DNA of 64,000 nucleotides from Numida meleagris (lineage: Eukaryota; Chordata; Aves; Galliformes; Numididae): positions 80,365,794 through 80,429,793 of the forward strand of contig NC_034410.1 in NCBI RefSeq assembly GCF_002078875.1, in the 5' to 3' direction. Under the pieces are notes generated by a model. It was given only the letters and a program-made list of their open reading frames with translations. It was not told the DNA's origin and did no database searches. Of this stretch, positions 13,159-28,154 are shown in pieces (position 1 is the first letter of the stretch; each line of letters opens with the position of its first letter). The position numbers and the translations under genes are program-made.

Positions 13159-16100
13159 TTTTGCATAAAGCTAGGTTTAATACACAAGCCATAAAGTCTC
13201 CGAGATGATGTACAGGAGCTGGGAACACAAGGAGAAAAGTGTTTGTGGAACTGAGAGTGGAGGGACTACATGATACTCTAGTAACACTACATTACCTCTC
13301 ACGCCACTGTTTCTAACACAAAGAGGCATAGGCCAGGGATGACATGAAAGTACATTAGCTCAAGTGGCAGCAGCCTCTGCTTTTCATTGTGAAAATTAAA
13401 AGAGGTCCAGGACATGCCCATTTGCTTTGGACAAAAATTTTAAAAAATCTATGTGGGATTCTATTGAAAACAGAGACATTTTTCTCTCCAGGGAAAACAT
13501 GGGAGAAATAAGGTTCCCAATTAGTTCTAGGATAGATCTTGTTGTTAATCAATATGGGAGATAATATACATTCACCTACTGGAATTTTCAGTTATTTTTC
13601 TTGTTAAAAAAAAAGAAAAAACATAGGCAATTACATTAAGCTCACAGCACTAATTTGCTAAATGAAAGGTAAGTTTGCAGAGCCAGCTGCTCAGAGTAAG
13701 GAAAAGCTGTAATGAAGATTACCAGTGCTCCTTTTGTACATCGGCATTGGAATTAATTGCATAATCATACAACATTTTTTTCACAAAACTCCTGCCTTAT
13801 TCAGTGTACAGCTTAAATGGAGCTCACTGAATGGATAACTTCAATATTTCAAATATGGGGAACTTTCAGTATTCTAGTGATTGATTCCAAATACTTAAAA
13901 ATTGATTTGGTTTGCATACAAATTGATCCCGAATTAGGCAATGGCCATGTCCATGATGAAAACACTCCAGTTAAATGACACATATAGAAAGCTTAATTGG
14001 TACTTTATAGTGTCTCAGCAGATGTCTGCATTCAAATGGAATTACTGTAAAAGAATTTGCTAGAAAGATGTAGGTACTGTATCTGAATAAATCATTTGCA
14101 TTTTCTAAAATGAAGTTATATGCAGTGGGAGGTGCTGGTTATATCAGAAAGTCATAAACATGCCTTTATTCTTGTATCTCTTTTTCATTTTGTACATTAA
14201 AATGCATCCAGAATGGGACCAATTCCCTGTACATTATTGCTGCTTCATGCAGATGCAACTCTTTTAATTTCAGTCATTTGCCACCTAACTGACTATTATA
14301 ATGACAAAATCTAGTCTATACACATATATATCACAGTTAATGCCCCAGTATTTCTTTTTATAGAAAGAATAAAAGTATATGAGAGTTTCATAAGGCTAAG
14401 AATTTGACTTCTAAATTAAAAGTGGAAAGTAGGGCATAGTTGAAACAAAAGGTTTAGCACTGCCTTAAAAAAAGAAATAAAATAGAAAGCAGAAAAGTTT
14501 CACTTGTAGGTTCCAACAAGACTGTGAGTTCTGCTTCATTTTCCCCCTCTTTCAGTCTTAGTGTATCTGAGTATACTTTTGCTGTACGTCCTTGCAATAT
14601 ATTCTGTCTTTGTAACTCTATTCTCCCCCCTAAGGCCCCTGTGAGACTAGGAATAATGTTATGCAGAAAAATAAATGCAGTTTGGATATGAGTATGTGAA
14701 ATAAGATGCTTCCAGTGCTTTTGTCTTTTCTGCAATTTGATCCAAATGCTGTGACTTAAGTTACTGCAGTTAAGATTAATGAGTAAATTATTTTCTTGCT
14801 AGAAACCACTGCTTTCCTCCACTTAATTACTAGCTGTTAAAAATAATAATAATAATAAAGAACAAGTAGTTATTCTTCTGTGTACTCATCTGTGCCCTTC
14901 AGCTAATTACAGGCAAATTCAAAATAATTTCACATAGCTTTTTCTGTGATGTTGCAGAATCCTTAAGAATAACAAATTCTGATCTGTATCTTAAATAGAA
15001 CGTGGTATGATGTCATACTCCGGCAGCCATTATTTTAGCTACATGTGCCCTTTTAAACAGGTACTTATTTAAACAGGTAAAATATACAATGTTTTACAGA
15101 ATCTCTTCCTGATTTTTTTCAGTGCATGGCTGGGAACATGGGAGAGAGAGAAAGTTCAAGATGATGTAATAGACTATATAATTAAGACTACCTTCATGTT
15201 ATATGGATGAGCTTATAACTTGCAAGTATTTATAGAGGTAAACATGCTAAACAGAAGAATTCTACTGTTCCAAACTTTCTCTATGTGTCATTTATCTAGA
15301 ATGTTTTCATCATGGACATGACTATTGCCAATTTGGGATCAATTTATATGCAAACAAAACTGCAATGGGATTGCCAGATCACAGCCTGAACCAGTACGTG
15401 AGCACCTGAGTGCCCGGAGCTGGCGAGGGGAGCCTAGATCCACTCTTTCTTTGGTTCGCCAGAATTTGAACCAGAAAAGGCTGTACTCCTCAGCTCACCC
15501 TTTTTTCCAAACTGTTGGTGGGAGGGGTGAGTTAATTCCTCTTTCCTTGATATCTTGTTCTATTGTGCCTGGATCTCAAATAAAGACTCTGTCATCACCT
15601 TTGTTTGCTTTACACCAAACCAATTTTTAAGTATTTGGAATAAATCACTAGAATATTGAAATGTTGTACTGACACAGAAGATTGCTCAAGTAAATGGTGT
15701 AGCCTGTGTTGTGACATTTTTGCACTACTAGTGCAACACAAATTAGTCATGTCAGGCTCGAATGTCCTGTTTACTTTGCAGAAATACAGAGGTTTCACAA
15801 AACTGAAGACAAATGAGAGTTGGACTACTGACATTTTAAAGTGAGATTAGATCCATCTATTATGGTATGTAGTGGGTAGCCTCAAGACACTCATTTTTTG
15901 TAGTTTTGAGTAAGCTTTTCCTTTCAGTTTCAGTTTGTTACCTATTCAGTAATATCTACAATTTCAGCAAAGAATTTGAAGCTAGTATTTCGTGTTTGAT
16001 TGTTCTGTACCTCCAAACTGGCAGAGACAATATTAGTAGTCTTTGAACTGAATTAGTGAGACAAGCACTCCCACTAATGTATTTTTATTCATACTTCTTG

Positions 16101-16559
16101 TTGAGAATCCAAATCCAAAATTATGACTTCACATAGGGCTGTGGAATAACTAGAGCTGCAGTTTCTGCATAAACTACTGTTGTAAGATTTAGTGGATTGA
16201 ACAGAACTGTTGTAGATGATCTGTTTAAGTTAATATAGTCTACATTTCGGTTGATATGAAAGTATCACACACACACAAAAAGATTAACTCAGGCAAGTAT
16301 TACCAATTCCAATTTTATTTTACTTGATTAACGTTACAATTGCAATTATTTTATTGTATTTAATGCTATAATTTTCTATTGCAGTTGTAGCTTTATTGCA
16401 GATGTGCCAAGAACACAGCACCTGCATACATTTGTGTTTAGATTTGGACAAGCTCTAGTCTAATTCTACGAATGGAATAACTAGCAGAAGTGAAAGTGCT
16501 TTATCACTTGAAGTAGAATGTCATCAAAAATGAATCTTGTTGTACGCTCCAACATCTTT
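13159..16559. other. AT-rich unique DNA
   Basis: No gene recognised. It holds a short (AAT)n run near 14838-14860 and one GC-richer island at about 15361-15630 described separately. Confidence 0.5.
15361..15630 (+). other. GC-richer island ending in a polyadenylation-type motif
   Basis: A 270-bp patch that is clearly richer in G+C than its flanks. It contains CCCGGAGCTGGCGAGGGGAG near 15415 and ends with CTCAAATAAAGACTCTGTC near 15575-15595, an AATAAA signal followed by the GT/T-rich CACCTTTGTTTGCTTT. A 101-codon frame covers it but has no recognisable domain. The layout resembles either the R-U5 end of an old LTR or the 3' end of an inserted transcript. No TG...CA ends or target duplications were found. 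Confidence 0.3.
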
Positions 16560-17903
16560 CCATGATATAAACCAGACCCAGTGGGACTTATCCTGAGGTA
16601 CTGAAAGAGCTGTCTGATGTCAGTGAGAGACCTATCTCAATTATTTTTCAACAGTCTTGGGAATCTGGAGAGGTCTCAGTTGACTGGAAGCTGGCATATA
16701 TTGTTCCAATTTTCCAGAAAGGAAAAAAAAAAGATTGATAATTACAGTCCTGTCAGTCTTACTCAAGTGCTTGGTAAAATTATGGAGAATATTATGCTGG
16801 GAGTTATTGAAAAACACCTGAATTACAATGTAGTCATTGGTCATAGACAACACAGGTTCATGAGATGAAAGTCCTGTTTATCTGAGTTAATTTCCTTTTA
16901 TGACAAGGTAACCTATCTAGTTGACGAAGAGAAGCCAGTTGATGTTATCTCTTTGGATTTTGGTAAAGCTTTTGATACTGTTTCTCACAGTATCCTTCTG
17001 GACAAAATGTCCAACATACAGCTAAAAAAAACCCATAATGCAATGAGTGAGCAATTGGCTCATGGGTCAGGCACAAAGTATTATAGTATATGGAGTTATA
17101 TTAGGCTGGTGGCTACTCACCAGTGGGGTTCCCCAGGGCTCCATTTTAGGGCTAGTTCTCTTTACTGTTTTCATAAATTATTTGGATTTAGAACTAGAGT
17201 GTGGTTTGAGCAAGTTTGCAGATGATACTAAATTGGGAAGAGCTGTTGATTCTGTTGAAGGTGGAGAGGCCTTGCAGAGAGATCTTGACAAATCAGAGGG
17301 CTGGGTAATCATCAGTCGCATGAAGTTTAACAACAGCAAATGCTGAATTCTCCACCTGGTAAGGGACTACCCTGACTATACATAAAGACTGGAGAATTAG
17401 TTGCTAGAGAGAAGCCCCACTGAAAGTGATTTGGGGGTCTTAGTGGACAGCAAGTTGAAAAGTGAGCGAACAGTGCCCAGGCAGCCAGGAAGGCCAACTG
17501 TATCCTGGGGTACATTAAGCAGGGCATTGCTTGCAGATCAAGGGATGTGATTAACCTGTTGTTCAATGCACTGGTATGGCCTCACCTGGAGTATTGTGTC
17601 CAGTTTTGGGAGTCACAGTACAAAAAGGAATTAAAACGGTTAGAGAGTGTCCAAGGGAGGGCTACAAAGATGATGAAGGATTTAGAGGGGGAGACATATG
17701 AGGAACAGATGAGGTCCCTTGATTTGTTCAGCCCAGAAGATGAGGACACTGAAGGGAGGCTTTATAATGGCCTATAGCTCCTCACAAGGGAGCTGTCATA
17801 TGGTCTGATTTTTGAGTGGTCCTGTGTGGAGCCAGGAGTTGGACTCAATGCTTGTTATGGGTCCATTTCAAACTGGATTATTCTATGTTTCTATGATTCT
17901 AAG
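16560..17903 (+). mobile_element. CR1-like LINE with degenerate reverse transcriptase
   Basis: About 1.34 kb of plus-strand CR1 ORF2 and 3' end. RT blocks in order: VLKELSD and ESGEVSVDWK-type block near 16600-16690, ISLDFGKAFDTVSHSIL (motif A) at about 16950-17000, GVPQGSILG near 17120-17150, KFADDTKLG (catalytic box intact) near 17213-17240, WPHLEYCVQFW near 17577-17615, LESVQGRATKMM after that. The frame is broken by several shifts and stops. The 3' end is TTATTCTATGTTTCTATGATTC at 17878-17900. It belongs to the same older subfamily as the copy at 51345-53995. Confidence 0.93.
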
Positions 17904-20900
17904 TTGGGATGACCAAGAGAAAACTGAGACAAAGTCCATTATAAAACAGGAAGTGAAGTCAATATAAATTGGCACTGTCTCTACTTTCCGAAGTAAGTAG
18001 ATGAAAGACAAAGATGAAAATCCAAAAGAGTAATTTATTTCCATTAAAAGAGCAAAAATCATCCACCTGCACTTTAAACTGAATTTTAACATATTTAAAA
18101 ATTATTTGTATAATTTTTTTTTCACTTGTGAGAATAAAGAAGTTTTGAATATTTTTGTTCTTAGTGTTTTACTCATTTTCCTGCTGAAAAACAATAACTA
18201 ATAAAAAAAATAAAGATAATTTTTCAATTTTTCATTTTATTGTTGTTGTTCATAATAAGAACACAGGTACAGATTCATACCATTCACAACTTCATGACAG
18301 AGCATCCTACTACTTCATACAACGCTGATGTTTGTGGTTAAATTTACTGTACTGCTCTGTATATGCGTATATCAGAACTGGGTCCTCCCACATCCACTGT
18401 GATTTCACAAACTAGTGAAAAATATGAATTGCTACCTGATTTGTGAAGGACATACAAATTTCTCTGACAGTTTTCCCAGTACATGAAGGTTTTCCAATAC
18501 TTGAAAATTTCTGTACAGTTTCTTTTTTTTTTTTCAATAGTTGTTTGATACTATCTGTTAAAATATATGCAAACTTTAGCCTATCAAAAGTGGCATTTTT
18601 GCTAATAACGTATTGAAGAATCTGTTCCCAGTCATGCCAGATAAGTTTTTCCCTTTGGTTCTTCAACGGCTTTTTTTTTTTTATTAATTGAACTATTGTC
18701 ATTTGTATTCTGGTAGGATATATTGTCTCCCATTCAGACTAGGACCTCCTCCCACACTAAGGGCACAAAGTGAGTGGTCCCTGACAACCTATATGGTTCA
18801 TTAATGGACGAGACAAACAAAGAGAGGTAGGAACTTGACAAAGTTGATAGTAAGAATCATTCACTGTGGTAGCACTGGAAATGTTTACTTTTTACGTTGA
18901 ACTACAGTGTCAGACTGTTTAAAATATGGAGCTGTTTGAGTTAATAAAAAAGAAAATAAACACATTACTTTAATATGTCTTTTCCTGGCAGTCTTTCTCG
19001 GTCATTATTTTTTTGTTGTATGAGTCAGAAAAACATCCTTTAAGATTTAAATAGTGGGCATTTCTTTCTGCTTCTTAAGGTAATAATTTCAAGTTTGTCC
19101 TGATCTTGCAAAATATATAGAAATATGCTAGATCATTCCTGTAGCTGGTCATATACCTTAACTTTGAAATGCCAGATAAAGGCAAAGGGTTAAGAAACAA
19201 TTCCAGCATTTTCTTAACAGAACTGCAAGGATGTGCAAGTAGTAGGACTCTATTATTTGTTTCTGTTTGGAATTAACCCATTCTTCTTTGTATTGCTACC
19301 ACTATATAGAGCTTTTAAGCATTTCTTCCTCCTCTATGTTTAACTAAATGTTCTCTTTCCCTTTTATTTTTTTCTACTCTGAAGAAATACTATAATCATT
19401 ACTTACTTTGTAAACTGATATGCCCTTTAGCAAAACTGTGCCTGATATTTCACATAGACACTTACTGAAGTTTTATATACTGACACCATTTAACTGGTTT
19501 TCTCAGACATAACACAGACCTATTTTCCCTTTTGCTTAATTATTATTTCATCCAAAACTATCAAATATGCTTCTCTCGATCTACACATATAGTGTAGTGG
19601 AAAGAGATTAAAAAATTAAGAATTTCCATTCATCTTCTTTCACTGAATTTCTTCTGTTGCAAAATGGATTATCATAAAACATGGCATTATGTTTGCTTGG
19701 AAAATATGTCATTTGTTTTACTTTAACCTTGTTGTGGAGCAATTGTTACAATCCACTTCCAAATGAAGATTTTCCTTAACCCATTTGACTGATTAAGATT
19801 AAATGGCAGGAGAAGGATACCTTAAATAAAGAAGAAAAGATATTTATATAGCTATTCCTATCATATTCAAAGGAGTTGAACATCAGATCGATACAGAAAG
19901 GAAAGCGATATGCATATTGCTTTCAAGGGACTGTGAGATGCCATTAAAGCAAAGCCAAAAAAACTCCTAAACATTTTATATACTGTCTAGAATTTGATCC
20001 CTGTGAGATTGTCTTTAAATACTGGAAGAGCTGATAAAAGAGGTGAATCCAGAAATCTTTGGGCAATATTTTCAGCACTGTGAAGAATACTGCCCTTGAC
20101 CCTGCAATATGATAATTCTGCTTAATGTAGCAGCATCTTTACCATAAAGGCTACATTCTTAGAATAGCAAGGAAAACAGAGTTTCACTATGAGATAGTAA
20201 ACAAATTTTTAATAAGAACGTGCTTTTAGTTTGTAAAATCGATTTGAATTGAAAATTTGCAGAATTACATAACAGACAAAAATACTTTTTACCCCTCCAC
20301 ACGCCCACCCCCCAAAAATTATATCCTAATTTATTACGTTTCAAGTTGCATTCTACTTACCATGTACATTTACTTTCTCATACAATACAATTATATGTAA
20401 ACACATTTCTCTCAGCTTATTAAAATTAAACTGTCTGGCTTGAACAAAAATTATTATTTACTTTACAAGTCACCTCATCCTTTCTAGAACTAGAATTAGA
20501 CAGAGGTCAAGATATACAGTTTAACAGTGAAAATGACATTTACCCTATAGCTAAACTTGTTAAATGAATTCATAAAAGCATGAATGATGGCACTTTTGGG
20601 AAGCAGAATGTGTTCCCATTTCCTGCTGTCTTGTCATTCCTGACTTAGGAAGCTAAACATTTCCTGTTTTGTTTTGGAAGTCAGCCCATAGACTTCCAAG
20701 TAATGACAAAATAGTGTTTGCTGTGTAGATGAATACAATCATCTGCATTGGTTTTGCTTACTTTTCTTTCCCTTGCTTTTTCTTTTCTTTCTTTCTTTTT
20801 TTTTTTTTTATGACAGTTATAAACTGAGGTAATTATAGTACTCTATTCAGACATAAAACATAGTTTCATTTTGAATCCTAAATAGTATTTGGACTGCAAG

Positions 20901-23900
20901 ATTCCCTTATGTGTAGGCACTGAGTGACTCATTCAAAACTGAATAGATTTTAAAATAAAGCTAGAAATTTGTTTTATGAGGCTGTCTTAATAGAAAATCA
21001 GTTTGAAAAATAATTTATCCCATAGAAATGATTCTACTCATCCAAAAAATTAATTCATTCCTCAGTGCTTTCAAAGTCAGTAAAGGTTGCATTTAGTTTA
21101 AAGAGCTGTTAAATAACTCACAGATTTTTTAGAAATCCAATTCTGCATTTCTTCATTGATTTTTCCTGAATAATTTACTATAATTTTGCAATTTTGTTTT
21201 CTGGTTTTAATGGAAAGAATTATTATACTTGCCTTCTATTTGCTCTGTTGTGGGACCCCAGTCCTTGTGACATCAGAACCAGTGACTATATGAACTGTTT
21301 TGCTGTAAAGCCACTTATGACAGTAGAGGATGACTAATCAGCAGAAATGGATTATCTCCTTAGCAACAGCAGTTCAAATTTCATGGAAACATCCAGGGAG
21401 CTGATGATAGAGAAAGAGGAAAAAAATGAAGTTATCTCTGAATTAATGACACTTTAGCAGGTACCAAGGAATACAGATCAACACCAATATTCCTGGGTAG
21501 GAAGCCCAGAGCATAGGAAACATGCAGCTCTTCTCAGAAACACAGATGCAGAGGTTTTGTCTTCTGCCTTCCAGGGCAGCATCGCATAGCATATCAGATT
21601 GCGTTCACTCCTTACATTCAGAATACTCGAAAACTTGAGTTCAGATTGCCTAACAGCTAAAGCGGTTGAGCAGTTAAACAGGATACTCAACCTTGGTGAC
21701 AAATATATTTCTTCTAGAAGAACAAAACTTTCTACAGCAGGGATTTGTCTTTGTGTGGGGGCTTGCTAAGGTCTTTTGCAAGAAATAAGGGTATTTGCAG
21801 AGTATATTCTTCTTTAAGAGCAAGGTACACTTCTTTATCATCCCTGATATCATGCATGTAGGTAGGTGTAGATGCCTGTGCATGTCTTGTTTAAAGAAAA
21901 ATCCAGAATACTCTGTACACTGCATAAAGAGTACAAGATTCATCATATCTCCTCATACAGTACTGGAAGCATTCAGATGCTACAATGACAAATGCAATGA
22001 AAGAACCAGAATAGGAGATAAAGAGGTCTCAGTGACAAGTTCACTTGCTCTGTATGACCCCAAAATGCAGTGTACTCTGATGCACATGGGAAAAGAATAG
22101 CAACTTGTATTGGCACTTAGGTGGGAGAAGGCTGCGTCATGCAAAGTGTTACACAGCCTGCATTTTTTTTCTCTTTATAGAGCAAGAACAGCCAACAATA
22201 GCTCTGGCTTGTGTGCGTGTGTGTCTTAATAGACAGAAACTCACAGGATTCCTGCAAAGGGGTTAAGTGCTGTTGTTTGGCCAGCAGTTTCAAAGACAGA
22301 AATGATCAACTACTAAAGGTAGGTTTTTCTGAGCTAAAGAAAGAACAGTCAGCTGAGAAGAGAAAAGCAATGGTGAATAAATCAGAGAAGTAGCAACTGA
22401 GATATAACATTCCTTTTAGTTGAGCATTTATTTTGTTTTGGTTTTGTATTTTTTTCCCCCTTATAGCTCTAAGGTGGTTTTCAAATGAAGGTGTTATTCA
22501 ACTACTGTACACATACAGATGTATTTGCCACTGAGTTTTTGAAGGATTTCTTGCGGCATATTATTAAAACAAATATGTTGACCATTGTTCAGGGAAAATA
22601 TCTGATAGTAAGGTCAAGTGTGCCACAAAGGAGACCACATTCCCTGATTAAGCTATTGCTATAGCATGAAGCAAGTTGACCAAGACAAGCATACTATATT
22701 TAAGGATTTAGTCACACTTTCTGTAGCAATAGTGTACTTTTATTTGTGCTAAAGAATAGAAATGAATTTTAATGCTTATCAGGCACTTAGGCTATCTTAC
22801 ATGAAAACACATTTGGCAACTCCTCCTGCAGCTGTTGCAAACAAGTCCAGCCAATCATCAGTACTTGTGTGCTTCATTCATCCCTCTGTAAGAGAAATAG
22901 AGAAGCAATAGACTCAGAGCATTTGGAGATTCACTTTTAACAAAGTGGATGATTTTCTTTGCAGAGATAAGTCTTTTAGTTTGTTGTTGCAGGGTTTTTA
23001 TAATAATTTCACCAGCGGAATTGGATTGAGATTACTGCCTTCACAACTATCGAAAGCAAAGTAAAACTGTTTTCCAGTGTTCTAGCGAATTCTGAGGTTC
23101 ACCAGTGTGTTTTAAAATGGAAAAAGTTTGTGCACAGCCCATCTTGAGTTCTACAAACAAATTTGTCAAAATCACGCCTCTAGTTTTTGTCCCAAACCAC
23201 CTGGTGGCATGTTAACTCAAAGTACCACATCAGGGAACTGCAGTATTCTCTGCCATATGGCAATTTCTTTCCGCCATTATGCTAGCACCCTAGGATATTG
23301 TAATAATAGTTAAGAACATTAGTAATGGTTAAAGTAATGTTGAATGTAGACTACCCAAGTATATGTTTGTTTGTTTTTAAAGAGGGTTCAATTTACTCTG
23401 TATTTGTAAAACACATGCAGCAGTAGCACTTTGATTTCCCACCATTGTGTATTTACTTCTTGATTTTTTTTTCTTGCCAGCTGCTTCTGTGTGAAGTATA
23501 TACAGAAACCTTTCATTCTGACAGACATCTTCTGACATGTTCTTTAGCTGCCAATATTGATGACACAAGTTTCAATTTTGTTTACTCACTGACCTTTACC
23601 ACTCAGTAGAAGTGACAAGTGAATATGTGAGAGCAAAGTCTATGATCTGATTCAAATTAGTAGCAATTAATTCATCACTTGCATGATATGCTTCATCATC
23701 TGCGTGGTACTTTTGAGTGCAAGGTATCCTAATAATTCTTCTTTGGTATTATTCAAGTAGATGCATTCAGATGTTTAAATATTTCCTAGAGTAAGCTATA
23801 ATTTTTTGTTAAAACAAATTTAGCATAAACTGAAATCTTAAGGAGATTCTTCAAAAATATCAGAATGAAAATATGATTTATTATCATTTTTGGCACTCTG

Positions 23901-26900
23901 AGATATTTTTCCCCAAAATCTACCTTGTTACTGCTATTTAGGAGGACAGGAGGAAGAAGTTTATGTTGTTTTGTTTTCTGGTAAATTGGACCAAAGTCCA
24001 CCTACATGCTCATCAGGTCCTTGGTATCTGATCAAAAGACTCTAGGAAACAATACATGCATCCCACAGTGTGTACAAAATGTTAAAATTTATTTTGCTGG
24101 TGTAAAACATTGTCTTGGCTTGGTCACTCTGATGTTCATTTTGAATTTTGCTTCATTGGTAGAAATCCTACTCCGGTTTTCAAAACAAGTTGGAACAGAA
24201 TATTTTGCAGCATATCTTCAATAATTTACGGTAGCCTTTAGTTCGTTTTCCTTTTTAGATGTAGAGGCTTTGTTCACTATGGTAGCTACTAGTATCATAC
24301 ATCATAGATTAAACATTTCACCAATAAGAAGTCCTACATTCAATGCAACTTACTTTTAAGTAAGGCATCATCATTTGCATCTACATGGAAGTAACAACAC
24401 TGCAGAAGACACCACTGATTACTTACTAGAGTGAAGATGATGTCTCACAGAATACGATAACTACAAGATTAAAGTAAATACTTTCAGACTCAGTTTCTTT
24501 GTATTCTGAATGTTTTCTATTGGAAGCAATGTTTTTTTTTTTTTCCATTTTTATGATTTATCATTTTTGTCATTGAAAGATTGCATCCAGCAATGATAAT
24601 TTAATGCTCTCAATAAACTTTAGATTAAATAAAATTAAACATAAATTAAGTATTGTAATGTGTATGAGGTATTTGATACAGTAAACAAAAGGAAACATGA
24701 AGGAATACTGAGCTGCAGAAGTAAAGATATGAAACAAAGAAGTAGAGTGTAAGCAATAAAACATAAATAAATTTTGCCTTTTTTCCTTCAAGTCCCTTGT
24801 TGTAATAGTGGTATTTACTTGACCCAGACAAAAGACATCTACCACTTCTGAATAATCCAAGGAATGCCAGTTTACACTATGCTCAGATTACAACATACTA
24901 ACTGACCTGCTTGGTCTCATCTTCAAGCTTTGGCTAAGGTCTACATTTCTGCTCTGTCAATTCTGTGAGTGATATACAAATGTTCTCTTCCTACGTCACC
25001 ATCCTGCAGCCTGCAGTGAACTCTCTGCTCTTGTGCTGCTATGATACCACACTACTGGTAACATATCACTGTCTTGCTAGTTTGCAGTTATATATTAAAG
25101 ATAGGAGATGGACAAATACATCCAAATAAACCCCTAGGATACTTTATCCATGCTATTCTAGTGTTCCATTTGCCCATCATTTTGTTTCCACATTTTCCCA
25201 GAACAGCTTTCTGACAAATGCAATGAATAATGTAAAGGTACAATTCTGAACGGTCTGCCCAAGCCTTTACACACTTACTGACAATTATTTTTTTAATGTA
25301 AACTAGTATAAAATTTTAATCCCTCAATATCCCTTTGCTGCCTTCTGTCACACTGTCTCTTCATGCTGAAGCTTTACTTCAGAAAGCTTCCTTCACTGGA
25401 AGAGAGAAGGACTGTCTCTCTAAGCGATTATTATATTTCTCTAAATGTATTACCATACTTCTGATAAGGTTATCATTCCCCCTGAATTGGAAACCTGCAA
25501 GGCTGACTTTGCAGCTATCATAACTTAGCATAACTCTGTTGAAATCAGCTCTGTTATATATTGAGTTACCCTGGCTGAGAATTTAATTCATATGTGGAGT
25601 GTGCTAATTGCTCTTTTCATATTCCCACATTCATATCTTCTTTAACAATTCCTCATAATGACTAACCTCCTCTTTTCTTCCTGACTTTCAGCAATTCCTG
25701 TTTTCTTTTCTCCTGTGCGGGAAAGACTTGGTGGCCTGGATCTCCAAATTCACCCTTAAACACTCAAAACAAGGGCTTAGAAATGTACATACTTGGTACA
25801 GTTCTTGGCATAAATAATTCATATTTGCATCCCTATCTTTAGAGTTTTGGCCCAGCTTTTTAAATTTTGACTTAAGAAAAATTAAAATACTTTTTGTAAG
25901 AGGAAAGAAAGCAAAGACGTTCTTATAAAAATAAGTGGGTTTACATTCTTATCAGAGGATCTTAAACAATGTCTTTCCATGAAGAGAGGAAAGCTATCCC
26001 TTTTATTTTTTTGCCTAACTTGTAGGTCTAACTGGGATATTTCAGAATGGGAAACTGTAGGAAGAATTCTGTCTGAAGTCACTAGGGACAATACTGCTCA
26101 AAAACATAGGCCAAGAAAGGCTGCCTGCCTTAGTAGTGGATTAAAGTCCTTTAAAGTTAGAATGTTATTTAACCTAGGAGTAAAATTTCTGAGAGAGAGA
26201 GTGAGCCTCTCTGAAAAGGGGATTTGAGTCAGTGCAGCAAAAGCCATTTTCTACCTTTTTCCTTCTGACTAAAATTAAAGTGCCCTAAAGTGTGAAAATC
26301 TTCTCTGGCATCACTTGCAAATGAAAGGTCAAATCCTTTTACTGTCTCCAGCCTGGGACTCACCACACAGAGGGAGTCCCTTGACAGTGAAGAAACTCCC
26401 ATATGCTGAGAACTGAGGAAGGAACTATAAAATCTCTCAGCAGTCCCTGATGGCATCAGCAGCCACTAGAAACCATGCTAGAGTAACCCCATCTTCCCAT
26501 TTCACTGATGTCTTCTCTGAGATGCATGGCCCCAACCTGGCAGAGGGAAGGAAACTTGCAGCAAGGACTACAGACAGAGCAGCCGACTAGATTTGTGTGG
26601 AGAAAGTGCCAGAATGAAATAGGTTTTGTAAATGAGTTTAGATGTGAAATGGAAACAGGGATAACAAAAGAGCTTAATTCGAGGCTAGCAATAAGTCCAG
26701 TACAAACAACAATGATTTGAATTTGTTCTGAGTAGGTTCATCATCATCTGCATCTGTGAATGATTTTTCTTTTTTCTTCTTTAGATAGTCAGGAAGTACT
26801 TGCCATACATTTAATTATGCATTAATGTATTTCACATTTGTTTTTTTCCTGTAGGCAACTTGTTTCTTTTGGTGCAGCTGTTTCACTGCAGCAGCAGTGC

Positions 26901-28149
26901 TTTTGGGGGTTTCTAGGTACTCTTCGAACAAAGCTTCTTGCTATTCCAGACAGAATAAGGGACATTTCTGTATCTCATATCTAGTTCCCATTTCTTTGGA
27001 CATTGCTCAACTGTCTTTTCTAGAAATGAAGTACCATTGCAATTCATTAAAATGCTTCTGTAAAATACATTTCTTTTCATCCAGGAAAGCTAAAAACTGT
27101 ATAAAATGAAAAAGCTCTGAAAAGCCTTCTCAGGCCGTGTCTGCCTACAAAGTATTTACACCATTTTTCTTATTGTGAAATGTCCTACTCTGAGATGATG
27201 GCTATAGCATTATTACTAGGACACAGGACTTTCTGCTTTCTGATGAGACTTTTTACTTTTTTTTCCTCTTTCATTTTTATACTCATTTTTTTTTTTCCCT
27301 AGAGAAGGGACAAGGTCAGATTTCCAAAAACATTCAGTTTAGTGCTACCTTTTTGCCTCCCAGCTTGAATGGAAGAAAAATTAGGGCAACATAAAAGGTG
27401 CTTGATAATCTTCTTTTAAGACTTTTAGGATAGTAACTGTTTTGTGATAAACACATATAGTATATGACACAGTAGAGATAATTGAGACCTCCAGGTGATA
27501 CTGTATTACAAAACAGACATTTGTTTAGCAAATGAATTTAGTCTTTTCAGTGTAATATGGATGCTTCCTGTGCAGACATGAGGAACATAATGAGAATATT
27601 GATCCATTTTACCCAGTATATTATACAACGCTACAGTTTTAGGGAAAGATATATGGGGATTTCTGGTGCATTTCTAGTGCAGGAAAAAAATTCCTTCTTC
27701 AGCAGTATCTTTCTCCTACAGTATTAACTACAAAGCATCATTTAAATGATATTATAGATTCCCTAATACCTATGTTTCCTAACCTCCAGTGTACATGCGT
27801 TGTGGACAGAGGTGTGATACGTATTATAAAGGAAGTGGATGGAAGTCTCTTCTTTCAATTTCTTTTAGTGTGATACTATAGAGTAAACTAATAGACATTG
27901 TTCTGTTTATATACAGAGATAAGAGAGGGAATTAAGGGTCTAGAAATACTGTGATGTTGAAAAAGCTTGTGCTGGTTTCAGTTGGGACAGAGATGATTTT
28001 ATTCATAGTGTCTGTTATGATGTTTTGTTTTGGCTTTAAGAGAAAAACAGTCTTCAGAAAACACCAATGTTTTACCTGTTGCTGAGCAGTGCTGTAGAGA
28101 GCCAAGGATGTTTCATCTGCTTTTGCTGTCCTGTCAGGACATATGACAG
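17904..28149. other. AT-rich unique DNA, no confirmed gene
   Basis: About 10 kb without a recognised gene or transposon. It holds poly(T)/pyrimidine tracts at 18521-18537 and 20761-20809 and a poly(T) near 24532-24544. Short open frames here have no recognisable domain. Confidence 0.5.
20761..20809. repeat. Pyrimidine tract (TTTC)n/T-rich
   Basis: About 50 bases of nearly pure C/T ending in a run of T, a simple-sequence tract. Confidence 0.8.
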
Positions 28150-28154
28150 GTAAC

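Noticed and set aside
26850..26920. Possible short exon after TTTTTTTCCTGTAG near 26854
   Set aside because: The acceptor-like tract is present, but the downstream donor is weak and the short translation is not recognisable.
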